Shown: in pieces, positions 47,069 to 54,440 of the stretch | How the letters are laid out: each line of letters begins with the position of its first letter | Numbering within the stretch: position 1 is the first letter of the stretch | DNA from: an uncultured Lachnospiraceae bacterium | Lineage (GTDB): Bacteria > Bacillota > Clostridia > Lachnospirales > Lachnospiraceae | NCBI GenBank assembly: GCA_910588845.1 | Contig: CAJURU010000015.1 | Location: forward strand, 1-64,000 | Length of the DNA: 64,000 bases | Direction of reading: 5' to 3' | Notes under the pieces: model-generated | The model's input: the letters and a program-made list of their open reading frames with translations, nothing else | What the model was told of the DNA's origin: nothing | Databases searched by the model: none | Position numbers and translations under genes: made by a program

Positions 47069-48082
47069 TCACTGATTCGACAATTCCACCAATTTCTCCA
47101 ACACCGTAAATGCTTTGCCAGAATCAATAGCTTCAGCGGCAAGGCTGATTCCATCCTCCATACTGCCGGCAACTTTTCCTGCATAAAGAGCCGCCCCCGC
47201 ATTCAGCAGCACGATATCCCGTTTCGCGCCCCGCACTTCGCCTTTGAGGATTCCCTCCGTAATTTTCGCATTATCTTTTCCATCGCCGCCCTGCAAGTCT
47301 GCAAGCGTCGCACGCTGAAATCCGAACTGCTCGGGGGTCACCTCGTAAGTGCTGACGTTACCGTCATTAATCTCCGAAACGATCGTTTTGCCCGTCAATG
47401 TAAATTCGTCCATGCAATCCTCACCGCTCACCACAAATCCGCTCTCCACGCCCAGATTACACATCGCCCGTGCAAGTAAGTCTGTAAGCGCCGGGTCATA
47501 GACGCCTACCACCATACTTTTGGCGTCCGAAGGATTGGCAAGCGGTCCCAAAATATTAAATACGGAACGCACGCCCATCTCCTTGCGCGCCTGCCCCACA
47601 TACTTCATGGATTTATTGAAGCTGGGGGCAAACATGAATCCGAGCCCGGCTTTTTCCACGCACTCTGCCACGACTTCCGGCTCTGCCGTAATATTGACGC
47701 CCAGAGCTTCCAACACATCGCCGGCTCCGCTCTTGCTGGAAATGGAGCGATTGCCATGCTTGGCAATGGGAAGTCCCGCGCCCGCCGCCACAAACGCGGA
47801 CGTCGTAGATATATTAAACGTAAACGTACGGTCTCCGCCAGTGCCCACCAGATCAAGATAGTTCCTTGTATCGGGCGCAATATGCTCCGCCTTTTCTTTT
47901 AACACCGAGGCAAATCCCGTCAATTCCTCTAAGGTTTCCCCCTTCATGCGCATTGCCGTCAGAAATGCTCCAAGCTGCGCCTGCGTGGCTTCGCCGCTTA
48001 ACATTATACTCATAACCCGGCTTGCTTCCTGCTGCGACAAATTGTGTCTGTCTACTACCTTTTGAATTGCTTCCTGCATCAT
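47069..48082 (-). CDS. trpD: Anthranilate phosphoribosyltransferase
   Basis: 337 residues. Transfers phosphoribosyl from PRPP to anthranilate, second step of tryptophan synthesis. Motifs: DLVGTGGDRTFTFNISTTSAFVAA cut short here as GTGGD (PRPP), KHGNRSISSKSGAGDVLE, FMFAPSFNKSMKYV, and FNILGPLANP. It is the last gene of the operon, separated from trpA by a 206-bp gap with a large inverted repeat. In most Firmicutes trpD follows trpG, so it is displaced here. SD GGAAGGG precedes ATGATG. Confidence 0.96.
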   Translation of the reverse strand: MMQEAIQKVVDRHNLSQQEASRVMSIMLSGEATQAQLGAFLTAMRMKGETLEELTGFASVLKEKAEHIAPDTRNYLDLVGTGGDRTFTFNISTTSAFVAAGAGLPIAKHGNRSISSKSGAGDVLEALGVNITAEPEVVAECVEKAGLGFMFAPSFNKSMKYVGQARKEMGVRSVFNILGPLANPSDAKSMVVGVYDPALTDLLARAMCNLGVESGFVVSGEDCMDEFTLTGKTIVSEINDGNVSTYEVTPEQFGFQRATLADLQGGDGKDNAKITEGILKGEVRGAKRDIVLLNAGAALYAGKVAGSMEDGISLAAEAIDSGKAFTVLEKLVELSNQ

Positions 48083-48110
48083 ACTTACCCTTCCTTTCTT
48101 TCTACAACAA

Positions 48111-48295
48111 ATTGTAACCGTTCAGCCCACGCCATTCGCAAAGGCGCCTACGGCACTTTCTCGCTGCTTCGCAGCTAACTTTGCTCATAAAATGGCGTTC
48201 CCTCAGCCAAAATAAATCGTGCAAAATTCGTGCATACCCATAGGGCATTCAGCACGATTTTTCCCGATTTATCCGGCTGGCTGAACTGTTACAAT
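48111..48295. repeat. Multi-branched inverted repeat between trpA and trpD
   Basis: Outer arms ATTGTAACCGTTCAGCC (48111) and GGCTGAACTGTTACAAT (48279) pair with one mismatch. They enclose ACGCCATT/AATGGCGT with an inner GCTGCTTCGCAGC, and AAATCGTGC/GCACGATTT. The right arm contains the trpA stop codon. It could attenuate transcription into trpD. Confidence 0.75.
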
Positions 48296-49086
48296 AAATT
48301 TAATTCCTTTTTAAATTTGCTGCAATACTCTGCCGCCGCCTGCGGCTGATACTCATTTTCCTCAAGAATACGGATGAAATAAGAACCCACGATTGCGCCG
48401 TCAATCACATCCTTCACAGACGCCACATCCTTTGCCTGTTCTATGCCAAATCCCATCATTACCGGAATCTGCGACACTTGCTTTACCTCCGACAAATAAC
48501 GTAAAATCTCCCTGTGGAAATTGCCGCTCTGCCCGGTAACGCCCATACCGGAGACACAATACACAAACCCCCGCGCTCCCTCAAGAATTTTAGGGATACG
48601 CCCCGCCGACACCGGAGATACCAGCTCTAGCAAAATAGGCGCTCCTTCCTGTTTCAGCGCCTTTTTCAAATCGTCCTGCTCCTCAAGTGGTAAATCGGGG
48701 ATAATCAGCCCATCCACGCCGCCAATAATACACTCCTCCACAAATCTTTCCAGGCCAAAATGCAACGCCGTATTATAATACATCATGAATACAATGGGAA
48801 TTTCCACACCCTCGGCGCGGATTTCACGCATCAAAGTAAACACTTTCGGTAAATTTGTACCCAGCTGTATCGACTTGTAAGAAGCATTTTGAATCACGGG
48901 CCCATCTGCCACCGGATCGGAAAAAGGAATTCCCAGCTCCAGCACATCTACCCCCGCCTGTTCCTGTGCCAAAATCAGTTCGCGGCACCCTCTCATATCC
49001 GGCAGTCCAGCCGTCATATAAGTGATAAACGCTTTCTCCCCACGCCCCTTTAATTCCTGCATTTTTCGTTCAATTCTATTTTCCAT
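48289..49086 (-). CDS. trpA: Tryptophan synthase alpha subunit
   Basis: 265 residues. Cleaves indole-3-glycerol phosphate to indole and glyceraldehyde-3-phosphate. The catalytic Glu is in LELGIPFSDPVADGP, and the Asp in DGLIIPDLPLEE. Phosphate loop: GFGIEQAKDV and DGAIVGSYF. The start at 49086 has GGAGGAAACTTC upstream. It follows trpB by 33 bp; the subunits act as a complex. Confidence 0.96.
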   Translation of the reverse strand: MENRIERKMQELKGRGEKAFITYMTAGLPDMRGCRELILAQEQAGVDVLELGIPFSDPVADGPVIQNASYKSIQLGTNLPKVFTLMREIRAEGVEIPIVFMMYYNTALHFGLERFVEECIIGGVDGLIIPDLPLEEQDDLKKALKQEGAPILLELVSPVSAGRIPKILEGARGFVYCVSGMGVTGQSGNFHREILRYLSEVKQVSQIPVMMGFGIEQAKDVASVKDVIDGAIVGSYFIRILEENEYQPQAAAEYCSKFKKELNLL

Positions 49087-49119
49087 GAAGTTTCCTCCTA
49101 TTTTTCTTAACATCTAACG

Positions 49120-50298
49120 CTATTGTTGCGAGCTGTATTCCGCCACTGTGTGCACATCCTTGTCGCCTCTGCCCGATAGACAGACAATTATAATTTCATC
49201 CTTTTTCATTTTCATCGCCTGTTTTTTAGCATAGGCAATCGCGTGGGCGCTCTCAATCGCCGGGATAATTCCCTCCAGCCTGCACAACTCCTGCAATGCG
49301 TCCATGGCCTCCACGTCCGTGACAGACACATACTCCGCCCGGCCGCTATCCCGCAGATAAGCGTGCTCCGGGCCCACGCCAGGGTAATCCAGTCCTGCCG
49401 AGATGGAGTAGGCAACTTGAATATTACCGTCGTCATCCTGTAAGAGATAAGAGCGCATCCCATGCAGTGTTCCCGGTTTCCCCAGCGCCATAGCGCTGGC
49501 ATGTTTCCCGCTCGCAATACCATGTCCCGCTGCTTCCACGCCAATCAATTTTACGGAGGAGTCATGGATGAAATCTGCAAACATGCCGATAGAATTGGAG
49601 CCTCCGCCCACACACGCCATCGCCACGTCCGGCAATCTTCCCTCCATTTGCAATATCTGTTTTTTACTTTCCCGGCTGATGACGCTCTGGAACTCTTTAA
49701 CAATTTTAGGATACGGGTATGGACCGACCGCGGAGCCAATTACATAAAAGGTGTCCTCCGCCGTTTTCGCCCAGGTGCGAATCGCCTCGTTGGTGGCGTC
49801 CTTTAACGTACGGCTGCCTGACTTCACGCATATAACCTGCGCGCCCAGCATTTCCATACGAAAAACGTTCAATTCCTGCCGCTTCATGTCCTCCTCGCCC
49901 ATGAAAACCGTGCACTCCATACCAAAAAGCGCCGCGCCTGTAGCTGTCGCCACGCCATGCTGCCCGGCCCCTGTTTCAGCAATCACCTTTCGCTTCCCCA
50001 TCCTTCTTGCCAAGAGAATCTGCCCAATCACATTGTTAATCTTGTGCGCCCCCGTATGGTTTAAATCCTCGCGTTTAAGATATATTTTCGTACCGTACGC
50101 CCGGCTTAAGTTTTCCGCAAAATAGAGCGGCGTTTCCCTCCCCACATACTGCTTCATATAGTAGTCATATTGTTTTAAAAATGCTTCCTCATGAATGGCT
50201 TCCTCAAATGCTTTATCCAACTCGTCTAACACATTCATCAGAGATTCCGACACAAACTGTCCGCCAAATGCTCCATAATATCTCCCGCTTTTTTTCAT
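49120..50298 (-). CDS. trpB: Tryptophan synthase beta subunit
   Basis: 392 residues. Joins indole and serine with PLP. The PLP lysine is in HTGAHKINNVIGQ; the phosphate loop is CVGGGSNSIGMF; the Glu is in AETGAGQHGVA. This is the TrpB1 type that pairs with TrpA. Its ATG overlaps the trpF stop by four bases (ATGA), indicating coupling. Confidence 0.97.
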   Translation of the reverse strand: MKKSGRYYGAFGGQFVSESLMNVLDELDKAFEEAIHEEAFLKQYDYYMKQYVGRETPLYFAENLSRAYGTKIYLKREDLNHTGAHKINNVIGQILLARRMGKRKVIAETGAGQHGVATATGAALFGMECTVFMGEEDMKRQELNVFRMEMLGAQVICVKSGSRTLKDATNEAIRTWAKTAEDTFYVIGSAVGPYPYPKIVKEFQSVISRESKKQILQMEGRLPDVAMACVGGGSNSIGMFADFIHDSSVKLIGVEAAGHGIASGKHASAMALGKPGTLHGMRSYLLQDDDGNIQVAYSISAGLDYPGVGPEHAYLRDSGRAEYVSVTDVEAMDALQELCRLEGIIPAIESAHAIAYAKKQAMKMKKDEIIIVCLSGRGDKDVHTVAEYSSQQ

Positions 50299-50933
50299 GA
50301 TCCTCTCACCTTTCTTACAAAATCTAATAGTAATGACTTTTCCTTCCCCTTCGCGCCCTCCACGCCGGTACTGACGTCTACGACATCCGGCTCTAGCGTC
50401 CTCACCGCTTCCTTAATATTTTGCGGGCCAAGCCCGCCGGCAAGTACAAACGTTTTCCCGGCAAAAACCGTAGCTTTCATGCGCTCCACTGCCGTACGGC
50501 TGCCCGCCCAGTCAAAGGTTTCGCCGCTCCCCGCCTCTTTGGCGTCAAGCACATAACCTGTTATTTTGCGGTCTAGTTCCAGCCCGTTCATATCTTGCGG
50601 CTCTTGCAGATTGCAGGCGCGCCAGATTGGTATATTGCACTGTCTCAGTACTTCCCCCTGTAACTCCCCATGCACTTGCAAAATATCAAATCCAGCCTGC
50701 TCTGCTCTCCTTACCAACTGCAAATCGGGACTGACCGTCACGGCAACCCGCTTGATACTTTTTGCCAAAAATTTATGAATTTCTTCTGCCTGCGTAAAAC
50801 TGACATTACGCTTACTTTTCTGCCAAAATACGAATCCTGCATACTCCGCATGAACCTCATTCAAATAAAATGCTTCCCAGGCTTGCGTAATCCCACAAAT
50901 TTTTATCTGCGGTGAACCTCTTCTATTCGCCAT
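50295..50933 (-). CDS. trpF: Phosphoribosylanthranilate isomerase
   Basis: 212 residues, a TIM barrel. Amadori rearrangement of phosphoribosylanthranilate. The catalytic Cys is in IKICGIT and the Asp in GYVLDAKEAGSGETFDW; the phosphate sites are VLAGGLGPQNIKEA and VDVSTGVEGAKGKE. SD AAAGGAGGG precedes the ATG. It is a separate gene, not fused to trpC. Confidence 0.95.
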   Translation of the reverse strand: MANRRGSPQIKICGITQAWEAFYLNEVHAEYAGFVFWQKSKRNVSFTQAEEIHKFLAKSIKRVAVTVSPDLQLVRRAEQAGFDILQVHGELQGEVLRQCNIPIWRACNLQEPQDMNGLELDRKITGYVLDAKEAGSGETFDWAGSRTAVERMKATVFAGKTFVLAGGLGPQNIKEAVRTLEPDVVDVSTGVEGAKGKEKSLLLDFVRKVRGS

Positions 50934-50971
50934 TACTGTTACCCTCCTTTTTCATGCGCCAAACAAAATTT

Positions 50972-51754
50972 CTACAACGACTTCCAACGCTCTGCCAACG
51001 CCACCGGATTTTCGGCTTCCATAAACGCCCGGCCAATCAAACATGCGTCTAAAGAACAATCCTTGAGAAATTTCACATCTTCATCATTCACTATGCCGCT
51101 TTCCGCTACCAGAATCTTTCCCTGGGGAACCATGGCTGACAAACGTTTTGTCGTCTCCAGACGGATGGTAAAATCACGCAAATCACGGTTATTCACACCG
51201 ATAATCTCTGCATCCAGTTTCAGTGCGCGCTCCATCTCATGCTCATCGTGCGTCTCCACCAGCGCGTCCATGCCAAGTTCCCCGGCTAATTGATAGAAAT
51301 CCCGCATCTGCGCATCATCGAGAATCGCCGCAATCAACAAAACAGCGTCTGCGCCAATTACCCTCGCCTCATAAAACTGATACGCGTCTATCATAAAATC
51401 CTTGCGGATAATGGGCAGCGGAGAAATTGCGCGAATTTTTTGCAGATATCTTGTATTCCCATGAAAATGATCTTCTTCCGTCAGGCAGGAAATGGCGTCC
51501 ACGCAAGCATTGTATTCTGCAATCCGCTCCTCAAGATGAAGTTTGCTCTCAATCTTCCCCAAGCTGGGAGACGCCTTCTTGAACTCCCCGATGATAGAAA
51601 TGCCCGGCTTTGCCAAGGCTTCATAGAACGACGGATGCTGCGGCCTTTCATGGATTGCCTCTTGTGCAAGCGCGCGCATTTTACGCTCGCTGATGATAGA
51701 CTTGTGCAATGGCAGCCGCAATTTTTTATCTGCTACAATTTTATCTAATATCAT
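50972..51754 (-). CDS. trpC: Indole-3-glycerol phosphate synthase
   Basis: 260 residues. Motifs: FKKASPSLGKI (catalytic Lys), ISCLTEEDHFHG, PIIRKDFMID, GVNNRDLRDF, and VAESGIVNDEDVKFL. It closes the indole ring by decarboxylating CdRP. SD AAAGGGG lies a few bases before the ATG. It lies 12 bp after trpG. Confidence 0.96.
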   Translation of the reverse strand: MILDKIVADKKLRLPLHKSIISERKMRALAQEAIHERPQHPSFYEALAKPGISIIGEFKKASPSLGKIESKLHLEERIAEYNACVDAISCLTEEDHFHGNTRYLQKIRAISPLPIIRKDFMIDAYQFYEARVIGADAVLLIAAILDDAQMRDFYQLAGELGMDALVETHDEHEMERALKLDAEIIGVNNRDLRDFTIRLETTKRLSAMVPQGKILVAESGIVNDEDVKFLKDCSLDACLIGRAFMEAENPVALAERWKSL

Positions 51755-51766
51755 GTAACGCCCCTT

Positions 51767-52336
51767 TCAGATTACACCGTTTACAAAGTTATCTATCATA
51801 CGTTTTCCATGCTCCGTGTAAATGGACTCGGGATGAAACTGCAAACCTACTACCGGATATTTCTTATGGCGCATGGCCATAATTTCTCCATCCTCTGTGC
51901 GCGCCAACACCTCAAGACAGGCTGGCAGGCTTTCTTCCTCTACGGCAAGCGAATGGTAACGCGCAATCTTAGCCGGCGCATCAATTCCCTGAAAAATACT
52001 TTCTCCCTTGTGCACAATCTCTGACTGCTTGCCGTGGCACAATTCCCTGGCATAGCTTACCGTGGCCCCCAAAGCCTCCCCGATACACTGATGCCCCAAA
52101 CAGATTCCCAGAATCGGCGTCTCCGTCAAAAATTTCTTTACCACATCCACACAGATACCGGCGTCTCCGGGACGCCCGGGCCCCGGCGAGAGCACAATCC
52201 TCTCCGGTTTTAATTCCTGAACCTCTTCCACCGTCATCCTGTCATTGCGCACCACTTCGATATCTGGCCTGAAAGTTCCCATATACTGATACAAGTTGTA
52301 GGTAAAGGAATCATAATTATCAATTAAAAGTACCAT
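51767..52336 (-). CDS. trpG: Anthranilate synthase glutamine amidotransferase subunit
   Basis: 189 residues. A class I amidotransferase: LLIDNYDSFTYN at the N-terminus, LSPGPGRPGDAG, nucleophile Cys in GICLGHQ, and LQFHPESIYTEHG with the His/Glu pair. It supplies ammonia to TrpE. The ATG at 52336 has GGAGGAAAGCA directly upstream; the frame could begin five codons earlier. It may also serve folate synthesis, as single TrpG/PabA proteins often do. Confidence 0.95.
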   Translation of the reverse strand: MVLLIDNYDSFTYNLYQYMGTFRPDIEVVRNDRMTVEEVQELKPERIVLSPGPGRPGDAGICVDVVKKFLTETPILGICLGHQCIGEALGATVSYARELCHGKQSEIVHKGESIFQGIDAPAKIARYHSLAVEEESLPACLEVLARTEDGEIMAMRHKKYPVVGLQFHPESIYTEHGKRMIDNFVNGVI

Positions 52337-52381
52337 TGCTTTCCTCCTCATTTCCGAATTTATATTTTGCGGCGGCGCGTG

Positions 52382-53794
52382 TTACAGATTTTGCTCCTGC
52401 ACCAACGTCTTTGCCAACGCCATTACTTTATTGCAGCATTCCTGGTATTCCATTTCCGGCTGGGAATCTGCCACAATACCCGCGCCTGCCTGTAGATACA
52501 CCTGATTGCCTCTTTTTACCATCGTGCGGATGGTGATGCACAAATCCATATCCCCGCCGAAATCCACATAGCCGGTCGCGCCTCCATACAAACCTCTGCG
52601 GCTCTCTTCCAATTCATCTATAATCTCCATCGCACGGATTTTGGGCGCGCCGCTTAAAGTTCCCGCCGGCAGAAACGATGACGCTAAATCCAAAGGATGC
52701 AAACGTTCCTTGCCCTGTCCCTCGACCATGGACACAATATGCATGACATGGGAGTAATTTTGAACCTCCATGAACTGCGTTACTTTTACAGTGCCGAACT
52801 CTGCAATTTTTCCCATATCATTTCTCGCCAAATCCACCAACATTACATGCTCGGCGCGCTCCTTCTCATCACTGAGCAAATCAAGCTTTAATATCTCATC
52901 CTCCGCTGCATTTCTGCCGCGCTTCCTGGTTCCGGCAATGGGACAAGTAAATACTTTTTTGCCCTGCCTCTTTACCAGCATTTCCGGCGAGCTGCCAATC
53001 ACTTCAAACGCCCCGAAATTGAAATAATACAAGTAGGGGGATGGATTTAACCGCCGCAGTTCCTTATATAATGCAAAACCATCCTGCCCGGTTTCTATCG
53101 TCCATCTCTGAGAGAGCACAGTCTGGAAAATATGTCCCTCCCGGATATAACTTTTGATTTTGTCCACCTTGCGGTAGTAATCTTCTAAGCTGTCGGATTT
53201 TTTGACAATCCTTCCGTCATGGGTAAAGGCCTTTTGCCGCCGCTTCTCCTCTCCGCTGCCTCTCGCGCGCCGAATAAGAACATCCGCCTCCTGCAAAGCC
53301 CTCTCTCTCCCCTCCGCATTGTCATCCTCAAGAACAACGGCAGTCATCGTCTCCGCTACATGGTCGACAACCATGAATTTCGTCATCAGCATCATCTGAA
53401 TTGTCTCAATACCAATTTCATCCGCATTTGCATCCGGCAGCTCTTCCGTGTAGCGCACGAAATCATAACCCAGGTTTCCCACCAGTCCGCCGCTGAAATT
53501 CAACCCATCCGCCTCCTTGCGAATCTCAAACTCACTGTAATACTGCTTTAACAGTGAAAGCGGATTGCCCACTCTCACCTCTTCTTCGCCCTCCCGCTGA
53601 ATCACCAGCGCATTCCCTCGAGATGATATAATCTCCTGCGGCTGTGCGCCAAAAAACGTGTAACGATCATAATTCTTATCATAACTCTCCAGCAAAAATC
53701 CTCTCTCACTCCCTACAAGATTTTCGTACAGCTCCACAGATGTTTCATTTACAATACTGACCGTGCGTTTATAAACTCTCAATATTCGTTTCAT
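52382..53794 (-). CDS. trpE: Anthranilate synthase component I
   Basis: 470 residues. Makes anthranilate from chorismate with ammonia from TrpG. The tryptophan feedback site LLES is present in GFLLESYDKNYDRY. The chorismate-binding domain has GHIFQTVLSQRW, CPIAGTRKRG, LVDLARNDMGK, LPAGTLSGAPKIRAMEII, GYVDFGGD, and a C-terminal QAGAGIVADS. The start at 53794 has AAAGGAG 7 nt upstream. It is the first structural gene after the T-box leader; the region just upstream carries two repeats. Confidence 0.96.
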   Translation of the reverse strand: MKRILRVYKRTVSIVNETSVELYENLVGSERGFLLESYDKNYDRYTFFGAQPQEIISSRGNALVIQREGEEEVRVGNPLSLLKQYYSEFEIRKEADGLNFSGGLVGNLGYDFVRYTEELPDANADEIGIETIQMMLMTKFMVVDHVAETMTAVVLEDDNAEGRERALQEADVLIRRARGSGEEKRRQKAFTHDGRIVKKSDSLEDYYRKVDKIKSYIREGHIFQTVLSQRWTIETGQDGFALYKELRRLNPSPYLYYFNFGAFEVIGSSPEMLVKRQGKKVFTCPIAGTRKRGRNAAEDEILKLDLLSDEKERAEHVMLVDLARNDMGKIAEFGTVKVTQFMEVQNYSHVMHIVSMVEGQGKERLHPLDLASSFLPAGTLSGAPKIRAMEIIDELEESRRGLYGGATGYVDFGGDMDLCITIRTMVKRGNQVYLQAGAGIVADSQPEMEYQECCNKVMALAKTLVQEQNL

Positions 53795-53825
53795 ATTCCG
53801 TCTCCTTTCGGCATTGGTGATAATA

Positions 53826-53930
53826 CAAAGTGGGCAGGCCCTCTTCAACCCACTTCCCTCCATTCATGATGGATTGGCTTGCACACTTTGACGAGCCGAG
53901 CACATATGCGAAGCAATAGTTACCGCCTGT
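53826..53930. repeat. Hairpin-rich dispersed repeat, copy 2, before trpE
   Basis: CAAAGTG (53826) pairs with CACTTTG (53884), with an inner AAGTGGG/CCCACTT hairpin and a conserved core (CCATTCATGATGGATTGGCT). The core and following ACG-GAGC, GCGAAGC modules recur at 8611-8731. It sits between the T-box terminator and trpE. Confidence 0.5.
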
Positions 53931-53950
53931 GCGAGTGCGCATAATTGTTT

Positions 53951-53998
53951 TTATCTTATAGGGAATAGTCGCTTTGCGACTGCTTTCCTATAAGATAA
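53951..53998 (-). repeat. Terminator-following palindrome, copy 1
   Basis: TTATCTTATAGG and its exact complement CCTATAAGATAA flank an inner AGTCGC-AAA-GCGACT hairpin. On the minus strand it begins in the T-tract of the T-box terminator. Confidence 0.85.
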
Positions 53999-54107
53999 AA
54001 GTCCCTGGTAAAAGTTTTTAAACTTTTACCAGGGACGATGTTGGTCGTGGTGCCACCCTGTTTTATTATAGAATTGGAACAAAGCAGACAAGTCCGCATC
54101 AACTCCC

Positions 54108-54155
54108 TTATCTTATAGGGAATAGTCGCTTTGCGACTACTTTCCTATAAGATAA
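54108..54155 (-). repeat. Terminator-following palindrome, copy 2
   Basis: Same arms (TTATCTTATAGG / CCTATAAGATAA) and inner AGTCGC/GCGACT as copy 1, with one difference in the middle. On the minus strand it starts in the T-tract of the terminator at 54154-54187, inside the T-box leader. Confidence 0.85.
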
Positions 54156-54187
54156 AAAAGCGGATATTTCAAATCAGAAATATCCGC
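54154..54187 (-). terminator. Additional terminator inside the trp T-box leader
   Basis: GCGGATATTTC pairs exactly with GAAATATCCGC over a 6-nt loop, followed by six T on the minus strand. It precedes the canonical T-box sequence and follows a GGTGGC that faintly resembles a T-box. Confidence 0.8.
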
Positions 54188-54400
54188 CACCAATTCTATA
54201 ATCTCAATCCGATACACATGATATCTTACCCCTGTAACGTGAGGACACGGCATCCGCTACTATGATTTCGCTTTGCATCTAACAAATCCATTCCCATAAA
54301 ACTTTCCTGTTATCTTCCACCAGCCGATAACTCTCTGTGAGGAACCTTTCTATGGTACTACTTTTGCTCATTGATTTTGTTTTATTTTTAAATTATATGC

Positions 54401-54429
54401 AGTTTAGCACAGTAATGTGACGCTGTCAA
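54401..54429 (-). promoter_or_regulatory. trp operon promoter
   Basis: On the minus strand TTGACA, exactly 17 bp, then TAAACT. The -35 begins 12 bp past the stop of the surface-protein gene, and transcription would start near 54394, just before T-box Stem I. Confidence 0.75.
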
Positions 54430-54440
54430 GTATTTTCGCA

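Larger units (their letters stand above)
53996..54394 (-). promoter_or_regulatory. T-box leader of the trp operon (tryptophan specifier TGG)
   Basis: On the minus strand: Stem I elements (AGAGAG, CGGCTGGTGGAAGATAAC), a specifier loop GAA-TGG-A with TGG at 54288-54290, then at 54046-54059 the T-box sequence AGGGTGGCACCACG. The final terminator at 53996-54036 has a perfect 17-bp stem and a T-tract. Uncharged tRNA-Trp should stabilise the antiterminator and switch on trpEGCFBAD. Unusually, a second full terminator (54154-54187) and a palindrome lie between Stem I and the T-box sequence, enclosed by a 13-bp helix (54065-54077 with 54190-54202). Confidence 0.9.
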
